NCBI GenBank assembly: GCA_937901105.1
Contig: CALCHD010000118.1
Location: 1 to 21,265 of the forward strand
Source: an uncultured Bacteroidales bacterium
Lineage (GTDB): Bacteria > Bacteroidota > Bacteroidia > Bacteroidales > UBA932
Direction: 5' to 3'
Length of the DNA stretch: 21,265 nt
Of this stretch, positions 1 through 6,901 are shown piece after piece (position 1 is the first letter of the stretch; each line of letters begins with the position of its first letter). The notes under the pieces were generated by a model that made no database searches, was not told where the DNA came from, and saw nothing but the letters and a program-made list of their open reading frames with translations. A program made the translations under genes and the position numbers.

Positions 1-81
1 TTCGGGCAGAATGACATTCTGATGCTGATATTGGTCGCATCTTAAAATGGTGTTATAGAACGGAATCGTGCGGTCCAGCAT
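1..81 (-). CDS. N-terminal fragment of a protein, possibly a GNAT-type acetyltransferase (runs off window)
   Basis: An ATG at 81-79 on the minus strand opens a frame that stays open for 27 codons to the window edge. It begins MLDRTIPFYNTILRC and continues with a polar stretch ending in LPE. This start resembles the N-termini of small GNAT acetyltransferases (an IP-x-Y/F-N stretch, then an LPEG-like strand), but no catalytic or acetyl-CoA motif is visible, so the family is a guess. The start is well supported by a perfect Shine-Dalgarno, AAGGAGA, seven bases upstream. It lies downstream of, and codirectional with, the TIR-STING gene, 45 bases after its stop, and could be cotranscribed with it. 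The strong ribosome site differs from the other genes here. Confidence 0.5.
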   Translation of the reverse strand, partial: MLDRTIPFYNTILRCDQYQHQNVILPE

Positions 82-88
82 AGTGCCA

Positions 89-95
89 TCTCCTT
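89..95 (-). promoter_or_regulatory. Strong Shine-Dalgarno site (AAGGAGA)
   Basis: On the minus strand AAGGAGA sits seven bases before the ATG at 81, which is ideal spacing. It decides the start of the truncated first gene. Most genes in this window have no such site, as is typical for Bacteroidetes, so this one stands out. Confidence 0.6.
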
Positions 96-126
96 TGCAT
101 CGACATGGGTGTGAAAACCTGCTGTA

Positions 127-1365
127 TCAATCCTGAACAATATCGCCAACACCGTTCAAAATATATTTGGGGCGGTATGGAAATTTGTCTATATCTTCAA
201 CAGACGTATAGAACTTCACATATACAGAATCTCTCTCCAGCAACTGGTTTGTTTGTTTAATAAACGACTCTGCATAACCATATATAATTTCATCTAAAGA
301 AAGAGATTTATACTCATCATGAGTCCGTTTATATTCTGCAACCCTCACAAAAGATGTTGTTGTTGTAGCGAAATCCAAAAAAACGCCTCCAATTGGAATA
401 CCACCTTTATACATTACCATAACCCTAGTCCCTCTCTTCATTACCGTTGGTAATGTAACATTAACTATTGAATCTATTTGAAACTTCTTCTTCAAAACTA
501 CAGCTGCATCTACAACCCTATCTTGATGATGTCTGAGCTCTCTTTCAGTTCTAGGCAGAATGATATTTATTCTAAAATTATCATCTAACGTTTTAAGATA
601 ACTAATTGCGGGAGTGAGAAAATTTTCTTCATATCCATACACTACAGCCTGAGGAAAAACGTCTCGTTCGAACTTCAATAAAGAATTGTTTGCTTCTATA
701 GTCCTTAATTGAGACAATATGCCATAACACAATAAAACCACAATAGCAATCAATACCGCAATAGCATAAAAAAATCTTCTTTGTTTCTTTTTAAGACCTT
801 TTTTCTCTTCATGTTCATATCTATTATACAAAGACGAAAAATCAATGCCCAACATATATGAAACAACCTGCATAAAACAATATTCATTGGCTTCACTGCC
901 TTGTCCCAACATTGAATTATATATAGGGAAATGCCTGTCCATAATAGATGTGCCACTAAACGAATCTGGGACAGAATCATTAACTTCATCTATAAATAAA
1001 GGGACAACCAGAGAATAGTTATAGTTATGATGTTCTAAAAAATACGCAATTTCCATCTTTACATATGGAGATTTTGCTGAATTTTTACTACAAATAACTA
1101 TCAGGAATTTTGCTAGTCTAAGGCTTTTCTTTATACTTTCTTTAAAAGGTCGTTCTTCTACTTGAAGATCTTGGGTATCAATGAAAATAGGCCTTATATA
1201 TTTATCATCCTTTGGTCTTTGGTATTGTCCTACCAAATCCGCAGGATATTGATAATGTTCAAGTTTAGAATGTAGCCAATCAGCAACTCTTTTATCTTTT
1301 CTGGAATATGAGATAAATCCAAAAATCTGATAATCTTCATTATTTATGCTTTGCTTTACCTCCAT
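127..1365 (-). CDS. TIR-TM-STING fusion protein
   Basis: This 412-residue protein has three parts. Residues 13-150 are a TIR domain (FISYSRKDKRVADW; SPYVKMEIAYF with candidate catalytic Glu105), likely an NAD+-cleaving enzyme. Residues 198-219 are one TM helix preceded by the positive stretch KKGLKKKQRR, which places TIR in the cytoplasm. Residues 237-388 match the STING ligand-binding fold when aligned by eye to human STING: VVYGYEENFL (Phe249 at the place of Tyr167), RINIILP, RV with Arg314 at the place of Arg238, and GGVFLDFATTTTSF with Asp331 and Thr334 at the places of Glu260 and Thr263. Bacterial STINGs that have been studied bind c-di-GMP and switch on fused TIR. It is the last gene of the tight operon, 15 bases after PrsW. 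The single TM would put STING outside the cytoplasm, which is odd. TIR and TM are near certain; STING is a strong motif match without a search. Confidence 0.78.
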   Translation of the reverse strand: MEVKQSINNEDYQIFGFISYSRKDKRVADWLHSKLEHYQYPADLVGQYQRPKDDKYIRPIFIDTQDLQVEERPFKESIKKSLRLAKFLIVICSKNSAKSPYVKMEIAYFLEHHNYNYSLVVPLFIDEVNDSVPDSFSGTSIMDRHFPIYNSMLGQGSEANEYCFMQVVSYMLGIDFSSLYNRYEHEEKKGLKKKQRRFFYAIAVLIAIVVLLCYGILSQLRTIEANNSLLKFERDVFPQAVVYGYEENFLTPAISYLKTLDDNFRINIILPRTERELRHHQDRVVDAAVVLKKKFQIDSIVNVTLPTVMKRGTRVMVMYKGGIPIGGVFLDFATTTTSFVRVAEYKRTHDEYKSLSLDEIIYGYAESFIKQTNQLLERDSVYVKFYTSVEDIDKFPYRPKYILNGVGDIVQD

Positions 1366-1380
1366 AAGAACTCCATATTT

Positions 1381-2085
1381 TTAGTAAATATCTCTTTGAA
1401 TATGATCCTGGATACTCTTGCTGGCATGCTTCCATAATTTATAACAGAAGTAAATAAATGCAACCATCAGTAAAAATGAAATGCCAACTCCAACATTACT
1501 TACGCTAAGTAATGAGTTATATATTCCATGAGCCAATATTGGCGCAGCCAATGTCAAGGCCATATGTTTCCGTTTATTGAACTGGTAAAATTTTGCCAAT
1601 GAATAATAATATCCCATAAGAATACCAAAGCAGAAATGGCCTGGCACAGAAAATATAGCTCTTGCAACTCCAACAAATGCTGCATTTTCTATATATGTAA
1701 ACAAATACAAGATGTTCTCAAATGCTGCAAAACCCAGAGAAACACATACAGCATATACAATGCCATCCATCTTCTCATCGAAATGAGTATTATTTCTAAT
1801 TGCAAGCCAAAACATCGCAAACTTTGCTACCTCTTCAGGAATGGCGGCACCCCAAAAAGAAGAACTTACACCAGTCCAAAATGAATCACTCGACTCTGAA
1901 AATAAACCCCATTTTTCAAATTGGCTTGAAATGCATAATGAAACAAATATAGAGACTACTCCAAATGTAAAAGTCTTTATCAGCTTTCCTACAGGTTCCG
2001 GTTTATATTTATCTTTGTGATAAATATAAGAAAGGAGAATGGCAACAGGTAGTAAAGCCATAAATATGATAATGGCATTATTCAT
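1381..2085 (-). CDS. PrsW-family intramembrane protease
   Basis: A 234-residue polytopic membrane protein with about six to seven hydrophobic segments. It carries the PrsW/CPBP-like metalloprotease motifs: AAIPEEVAKFAMFW (the EExxK motif, Glu84-Glu85), DGIVYAVCVSLGFAAFEN (Asp107, Glu123), PGHFCFGILMG (His150) and AHGIYNSLL (His186). In Bacillus subtilis PrsW makes the first cut in the anti-sigma factor RsiW, which frees an ECF sigma factor. Here it shares an operon with an ECF sigma gene and an anti-sigma-like gene, so a role in releasing a membrane-bound regulator is attractive. However, the visible anti-sigma-like protein has no TM helix, so the substrate could instead be one of the TM-anchored TIR proteins. 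Its start is 11 bases after the zinc-ribbon gene. The family call is firm; the substrate is inference. Confidence 0.85.
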   Translation of the reverse strand: MNNAIIIFMALLPVAILLSYIYHKDKYKPEPVGKLIKTFTFGVVSIFVSLCISSQFEKWGLFSESSDSFWTGVSSSFWGAAIPEEVAKFAMFWLAIRNNTHFDEKMDGIVYAVCVSLGFAAFENILYLFTYIENAAFVGVARAIFSVPGHFCFGILMGYYYSLAKFYQFNKRKHMALTLAAPILAHGIYNSLLSVSNVGVGISFLLMVAFIYFCYKLWKHASKSIQDHIQRDIY

Positions 2086-2096
2086 GTAACAAATTA

Positions 2097-2324
2097 TTAT
2101 ACCTTTTCAGAAAAAATATGTTTACAGTTTGGATTAAGACATATATACGTTCTTTCCTCGCATATATTTCTTTTCACATTATAACCAACAGCTGCAGATT
2201 GCTTACCATTTCGTGTGAAAGCATTTAAAACAAATGCTGCAGTTACGCCAGCTATAGATGACAATACTCTTTTTACAACATTTGTTCCTTGTACATCTTC
2301 TGAACCACATTTAGGACATTTCAT
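2097..2324 (-). CDS. Small zinc-ribbon protein
   Basis: A 75-residue protein starting MKCPKCGSEDVQGTNVV. Two cysteine pairs, CPKC at the N-terminus and CLNPNC near the C-terminus, frame a single zinc-ribbon. Between them lies a mildly hydrophobic stretch (VLSSIAGVTAAFVLNAF) that could be a buried helix or a membrane-associating segment. I chose the ATG at 2324; an upstream TTG at 2333 would add three residues but has no ribosome-site support. It sits 13 bases after the channel gene and 11 bases before PrsW, so it belongs to the operon. Small ribbons of this kind may bind nucleic acid or protein, or only stabilise a fold; nothing in the sequence separates these options. I do not recognise a named family. 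Confidence 0.75.
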   Translation of the reverse strand: MKCPKCGSEDVQGTNVVKRVLSSIAGVTAAFVLNAFTRNGKQSAAVGYNVKRNICEERTYICLNPNCKHIFSEKV

Positions 2325-2337
2325 AATAATCAATTAT

Positions 2338-4386
2338 TTAATTTTCTACATCTAAAATATTGCACGCAATAGCCCTGTCATAATCTTTAGAATCTGACAG
2401 TAAATCTTCATATGGTGTTATATCCATATGCATTAACAATTTGTTTTTTAACTCTTTATTAATTATTCTAAACACAAATTCATCATTCGATATATCTCTA
2501 CGCAACAGTGTTTTCAACTGTGCCTTATCCATCTCAGAAATATTACCATAATTTTTAAGGAATTTCATAATATTCCTCTCATCCCTAGTAAGTGGAGAAA
2601 ATCCCATTAAAAGTTTTTCAATATTCCATCGATTATGCTCCATAATCGCAAGTGTTTCCACTTCGTTTGCCGTAAAGGCAGGACAACTTCCAAGAATATC
2701 CACGTCTCTCAATATCAATTTCAGTTTTAAAGGAATTGATGCTGCAGAATATATATTTGAATACATTATCACATAAGATGTAATCTCGTTCCACAATCTA
2801 TCAAGCTCTTCATCATTAGGCATAGCCAAATATGGTTTCTTTTGATTCTCTAAGCTATACAAATAATTAATCTTTTTGGCTTTAGATAATCTTTTTTTGA
2901 AAAGCGGATCATAACAATCTGTCTTCATGCCAAAAGGATAGACATTGCTGTATTTGAAAGTTTCATTTGCAAAAGAAAGAATATCTCCTTCATTTGGCTG
3001 ATAAACAAACACTGGAACATTTTTGCAGTAGATCTCACCAGGAAGATATAAAGCCGCAGAAATATTTGACTTAGTTTCATAATTGCAGATTGCCAAGCTC
3101 AACTTTTCATCTTTATTATTGGCATATTTTACCAAAAGATCCCTTACATGGCCGTCTTCAATAGAGCCGTCTATAAATTCCCACTCTATATCAAGGAAAT
3201 CTCCATAAATTTTTTCATCCGGTCTTGTAATTATTTTGTATTCCCAGTCAAATTTATTGTTATCACCTTGAGTATACTTATACAACCTGGAATGTGAGAG
3301 CTTAAACAAAGAATCATAATGTCCAATAAAGAAGTTCATCTCTTGCTCAATATTTGGCATTACAAAGCAGATCTTTGTTCTTTGGGCATCAGGGCCACCT
3401 TTAAAATGAGGCTTATGAACAATATGTGCCACAGTTGTTGCCATAGCGTACGCCATCTGCGTCATACCAAAAACAACAAATCTCACATTTTTATTAAAGT
3501 CCTTTGCGGTATCACCTACAATTGAAGGATACTTGGCATTATCTTTATATATTCTTGCTACAAGTACTCTTTGGGCCCAATTTTCCAAAGAATTGATTAC
3601 AGTAAGCCTTACTCTTTCATTCTCTTGTTCACTGCTGAACTGGAACACATGGAAAGACGAAAGCCTCTCTACTAGCATATAACACTGAATCTGGTACGAT
3701 GTATTCTCACATACCTTTTGAATATTCTTCCAGCATTTTATATTTTTTGAATCATGATCCTCCTCATTATCTTCTCCCAAAATGTAGATAGAATGCGCTT
3801 CATCTGCCTGAACATATTTAAGAGTTTCTTCCTGTTCTCTAATGCCATACAAATATGTAATATCCAGATTTTGGATGATATCCGATATTTTTACAGCCAC
3901 AGAATCCTTAAGTTTTTCAGTATCTGAAGTGGTAAGTACAACAATCTGTTTCTTACACAACTCCTTATCCGCAGCAATCTCTTTAAGCATATTTACCAAG
4001 GTGGAGTTTGCTCCTAGAATAAGAATATGGTGATCAAAATCATATCTGAGCAAGCCTTTCTTGTACTCATCCATTCTGTTGCTCACAATATTACCAATTA
4101 CCGTGATCAACATAGCACTAAATAGGACTGCTCCAGAAATGGCAACTAATAGTGAAAGAAAAATAGGAAAACTTTTATCACTTCCATCAAAAGCTCCTGG
4201 ATCTAACATTAGTTCAATAATTCTCAAGAAATTACCTTCTCCCTTAAAAAGCAGGGCAATAAAATACCATACTACCATCATGCAAAGTATAACTACTGTC
4301 AAAAACTTTACCTGATCAAACCATCCTTTGGAGAATGAACGGTCAAACCACCTTAAGTAGCCTTTCCAGATTTTCTTAAGTACCAT
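2338..4386 (-). CDS. CASTOR/POLLUX-like channel with two RCK domains and a C-terminal RyR domain
   Basis: A 682-residue protein. TM helices lie at about residues 27-48 and 75-103, with LMLDPGAFDG between them, like the pore segment of CASTOR/POLLUX-type cation channels. After TM2 comes a first Rossmann (RCK/TrkA-N) unit beginning HHILILGANSTL at 120-130, then a second at about 301-315 (VRFVVFGMTQMAYAM). Residues 575-680 match the RyR repeat: EVETLAIMEHNRWNIEKLL, then DITPYEDLLSDSKDYDRAI. RyR domains occur in animal ryanodine receptors, whose opening is linked to cyclic ADP-ribose, and also in prokaryotes beside nucleotide-signalling genes. The likely role is an ion channel gated by a nucleotide ligand, possibly one made by the neighbouring TIR proteins; that coupling is inference. 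Its gene starts 25 bases after the other RyR gene. Confidence 0.82.
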   Translation of the reverse strand: MVLKKIWKGYLRWFDRSFSKGWFDQVKFLTVVILCMMVVWYFIALLFKGEGNFLRIIELMLDPGAFDGSDKSFPIFLSLLVAISGAVLFSAMLITVIGNIVSNRMDEYKKGLLRYDFDHHILILGANSTLVNMLKEIAADKELCKKQIVVLTTSDTEKLKDSVAVKISDIIQNLDITYLYGIREQEETLKYVQADEAHSIYILGEDNEEDHDSKNIKCWKNIQKVCENTSYQIQCYMLVERLSSFHVFQFSSEQENERVRLTVINSLENWAQRVLVARIYKDNAKYPSIVGDTAKDFNKNVRFVVFGMTQMAYAMATTVAHIVHKPHFKGGPDAQRTKICFVMPNIEQEMNFFIGHYDSLFKLSHSRLYKYTQGDNNKFDWEYKIITRPDEKIYGDFLDIEWEFIDGSIEDGHVRDLLVKYANNKDEKLSLAICNYETKSNISAALYLPGEIYCKNVPVFVYQPNEGDILSFANETFKYSNVYPFGMKTDCYDPLFKKRLSKAKKINYLYSLENQKKPYLAMPNDEELDRLWNEITSYVIMYSNIYSAASIPLKLKLILRDVDILGSCPAFTANEVETLAIMEHNRWNIEKLLMGFSPLTRDERNIMKFLKNYGNISEMDKAQLKTLLRRDISNDEFVFRIINKELKNKLLMHMDITPYEDLLSDSKDYDRAIACNILDVEN

Positions 4387-4411
4387 AACTAATCTAATTA
4401 AAATTCGGATA

Positions 4412-5392
4412 TTACTTCTTTATAATATCATATCCAAGTTTCTTCAATAATTTGATGGTATTTATAGCCATCTCCCTGTCATATTTCTTTTCACAATCTG
4501 AAAGTTGGCTGTAAGGAACCATATCAGGAGTCTGCTTCAAATCATCATTGCGCTTTGGACCATAGCTCCAACCTTCTCTCTTTCTATTGTATGCCCAAAC
4601 TTCATGAGCATTTTCAGCAATTGCTTCTCTGAGTTCGTCGAGTTCTGCTCCAAGTTCTATCCCACTCAAATCCAATGGTGAAGGCTCATACTCCATCTCT
4701 CCGGGAAGAGCGGCAGCAACCATATAATTATCGGAGTCTTCCCATGCATCCAGGAACCTGCACAATGTAATGGTCTGTTCAGAAGGAGAACTGTCGGGAT
4801 TAAAGATTTGAATTGTATTGTTTTGGACATCCAGTGATTTAACAACTACTGCATGATCAGGAATATCACCCACGAACATATCTTCTACAGTTTCTTCTAA
4901 TATATATGCTTGCTTGAGCTCGCCTCCATCCACTGCCGCAATTATGCTGGCACCTTGTGAAAGAAGTTTTGTCAAATCATCAATTGTAGCTTTGTACTTT
5001 CTAACAACAGCAAGCCCCATCTCTTCAAGATGACGTCCTATATTGTGTAAAGGGGTTCCTTCATCTTTAAGCCACTTGTGGTCTATGGCACTCATAAGCA
5101 TCTGTTGCTCATCATATTGAATGTCTCTTTGTGAAAGTATATACTGTTCACACTCCAAACAACAAAGGTTATCATCTTCAGATGTGGCAGCCATTGATAT
5201 CATTGGAATACTAGAGGTGCTGTCAACGGCCATAGATATGGCCATCAGCTCCCTTAGATCCATATCATCAGCAAGTGCATCAAGCACCTGCATCGTCTCT
5301 GATGAGGTGGCATTGCCGTCTAAATATGCAGCCAGCACTTCTGATGATATTTTTATTTTCTCAGATTCCGGTTTCATATTCTGGAAATTCAT
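4412..5392 (-). CDS. Anti-sigma-like / C39-like cysteine peptidase / RyR domain protein
   Basis: A soluble protein of about 326 residues. The N-terminal 50 residues (EVLAAYLDGNATSSETMQVL) resemble the short helical head of Bacteroidetes anti-sigma factors. Residues about 75-230 resemble C39-like papain-fold peptidases: a Cys cluster at DNLCCLECEQYIL, then GTPLHNIGRHLEEMGL, a DHAVVV histidine, FNPDSSP and a closing LDAWEDSDNYMVA. The usual Cys-Gly pair is not clear, so activity is uncertain. Residues about 252-323 are a textbook RyR domain: AHEVWAYNRKREGWSYG, TPDMVPYSQL, CEKKYDREMA. The gene overlaps the sigma gene. I took the ATG at 5392; an in-frame TTG at 5401 and an ATG at 5377 are alternatives. 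I infer that it controls the sigma factor in response to a nucleotide sensed by RyR. Confidence 0.78.
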   Translation of the reverse strand: MNFQNMKPESEKIKISSEVLAAYLDGNATSSETMQVLDALADDMDLRELMAISMAVDSTSSIPMISMAATSEDDNLCCLECEQYILSQRDIQYDEQQMLMSAIDHKWLKDEGTPLHNIGRHLEEMGLAVVRKYKATIDDLTKLLSQGASIIAAVDGGELKQAYILEETVEDMFVGDIPDHAVVVKSLDVQNNTIQIFNPDSSPSEQTITLCRFLDAWEDSDNYMVAAALPGEMEYEPSPLDLSGIELGAELDELREAIAENAHEVWAYNRKREGWSYGPKRNDDLKQTPDMVPYSQLSDCEKKYDREMAINTIKLLKKLGYDIIKK

Positions 5393-5927
5393 TAAGGGCA
5401 ATCTGGGTAAGTGCCTCCAAAGCCCTCTTTTTTATATTGTAAAGGTTGGCTACAGTAACGCCCAACTCTTTTGCAACCTCTTTAGGTTCTGCGTCTTGCA
5501 TAACAAGCCTTTTTATCACATACATATAGCGCTGGTTGGCAAGTCTGGAAAGAAGTTTCTGCACATCCATCTTCACATTCTTCTTTGAAGAAGTATCCTC
5601 TCCCTTTTTTCCCGCCACTTCTAGAAGAGGCTCTTTAGAAACATCTTCTATCATTCTGTTCCTTTTAGCCACGAAGAAACGGATTGCCACCACCTTAAGC
5701 CACTGGTATATTGAGCTTCTCCCCTCAAACTGCCTCAACCTTGCGGCATCATTCTCCATAATATGAAGATAGAGTTCATTTACAAACTCATCATAATCTA
5801 CAGGATATGAAAACACATTGTTAATAATAGACACAAACAGAGGACGGCATTTCTCAAAAAAGAAATGCTGTGTAAAGGACTCATCCTTTTCTATCAGTTT
5901 GTTTACTATTATTTGGGTGAAGTTCAT
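5361..5927 (-). CDS. ECF-type RNA polymerase sigma factor
   Basis: A 188-residue sigma-70 family protein with only regions 2 and 4, as in ECF sigmas. Region 2 spans about residues 25-95 (DEFVNELYLHIMEN, then GRSSIYQWLKVVAIRFFVAK). Region 4 spans about 123-176, with the helix-turn-helix EPKEVAKELGVTVANLYNIK. It starts 9 bases after the upstream TIR-DUF2628 gene, and its last 32 bases overlap the start of the RyR/C39 gene, a layout typical of a sigma and its regulator made in a fixed ratio. It probably directs transcription of this operon or other targets in response to the TIR/RyR signal. A target promoter motif cannot be read from one window. Confidence 0.88.
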   Translation of the reverse strand: MNFTQIIVNKLIEKDESFTQHFFFEKCRPLFVSIINNVFSYPVDYDEFVNELYLHIMENDAARLRQFEGRSSIYQWLKVVAIRFFVAKRNRMIEDVSKEPLLEVAGKKGEDTSSKKNVKMDVQKLLSRLANQRYMYVIKRLVMQDAEPKEVAKELGVTVANLYNIKKRALEALTQIALNEFPEYETGI

Positions 5928-5936
5928 GGGGTTATT

Positions 5937-6812
5937 CTAGTTATGATAAATAGCTATAATTAGTACTATCATTAATACCACAACTGCTATCAATGAATAT
6001 TTAGACCACGTTTTCTGTGTATTAATAAATTTCTCTTCTGAAATCCATGTTTTACTCTTCCATGCCCAACCATTACCGAAGATTCCGCACAAAAGTCTCA
6101 GAGGAATCCCAAAAAACGACAAGAATGGCAAAAAGAAAAAAGTGAGGATTATGATTAAAATTGAAATAAAAGAGAGCAAATATACCCCATTAAATAAGCC
6201 CCAAATACCAGGAAATAGAAATGCTGCAACATTAAACTTGTTGCACCTTTCCGGCACACCATTCTGATATACTTGAAAAGGTTTGAAAAGGAAATTATAC
6301 CATTTCCTATTATACTTCTTTTCAACAGGGTTCTGCTGACTATTATTTTCTGATTTATATCCTGGTTCTTCTGAACTTTGATTACCAGGTATTTCTTGTT
6401 GAGTTTTTACGCCTATACCAATTGCATTCTTTACTGCATTTACCAGATCTGTAAACTTAGTCTCGTAATCGGGATAAGCATCAATCCAATGTTTATTAGC
6501 TAAAATTAGTCTATTCTGACCTTTTAAAGGTGTTGGATCCAAACGGAATGGAATTAAAGTTTTCTGCTCCTCAAATGCTATATTCAACTCACCCTTTACC
6601 CACGAAGATGTTGATGATGTTTCTGAAAAAATTATAACTACAACCTTAGCATGTTTTATAGCATCAACTATAAGATCCCCATACTCAGCCCCAGCTGGAA
6701 TATCCCTGGGAGCAATCCAACATCTCACCTTATTTTGTTCCAAGACATGACAAATTGCATTAGCTGCAACCTTATCTGTACTGGAATAACTTATAAATAT
6801 ATCGTGGTTCAT
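5937..6812 (-). CDS. TIR domain protein with C-terminal DUF2628-like membrane region
   Basis: A 291-residue protein. Residues 1-130 form a compact TIR domain of the TIR_2 type: MNHDIFISYSSTDKVAAN, CWIAPRDIPAGAEYGD and SSWVKGELNIAFEE with candidate catalytic Glu75. A polar linker (about 135-170) follows, then KFNVAAFLFPGIWGLFNGVY and adjoining hydrophobic stretches at about 194-250, resembling DUF2628 membrane modules, and a last TM helix at about 273-288. It is the first gene of the seven-gene unit. A TAnnTTTG box lies 31 bases upstream and a weak terminator separates it from the preceding gene. It is likely a membrane-tethered NAD+-consuming enzyme or TIR scaffold. The TIR call is firm; DUF2628 is a by-eye match. 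Confidence 0.85.
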   Translation of the reverse strand: MNHDIFISYSSTDKVAANAICHVLEQNKVRCWIAPRDIPAGAEYGDLIVDAIKHAKVVVIIFSETSSTSSWVKGELNIAFEEQKTLIPFRLDPTPLKGQNRLILANKHWIDAYPDYETKFTDLVNAVKNAIGIGVKTQQEIPGNQSSEEPGYKSENNSQQNPVEKKYNRKWYNFLFKPFQVYQNGVPERCNKFNVAAFLFPGIWGLFNGVYLLSFISILIIILTFFFLPFLSFFGIPLRLLCGIFGNGWAWKSKTWISEEKFINTQKTWSKYSLIAVVVLMIVLIIAIYHN

Positions 6813-6843
6813 TATCGCAACTTTGAATAGAAAATTTAACTTT

Positions 6844-6851
6844 CAAATTTA
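6844..6851 (-). promoter_or_regulatory. Bacteroidetes -7 box (TAAATTTG) for the TIR/sigma/RyR operon
   Basis: On the minus strand TAAATTTG fits the TAnnTTTG consensus and lies 31 bases before the ATG of the TIR-DUF2628 gene. No clear TTTG stands 19-21 bases upstream, so this is half a promoter by consensus. An alternative is an ECF-sigma-specific promoter with its own signature. Confidence 0.4.
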
Positions 6852-6873
6852 TTAATTATAAATGAATAATGCC

Positions 6874-6897
6874 ATAAAAAACTGATTATATATAATC
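6874..6897 (-). terminator. Weak intrinsic terminator after the DUF4062-TPR gene
   Basis: The palindrome GATTATATATAATC (6884-6897) is followed on the minus strand by a run of six U in AGTTTTTTAT. The stem is all A-T except its closing pair, so it would be weak. It sits 5 bases beyond the DUF4062-TPR stop codon and upstream of the next operon. Confidence 0.4.
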
Positions 6898-6901
6898 TCA
6901 A

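Noticed and set aside
5393..5401. TTG start at 5401 for the RyR/C39 protein
   Set aside because: An ATG three codons later (5392) is a more likely start and neither has a clear ribosome site; the same reasoning was used for TTG starts at 2333 and 13494.
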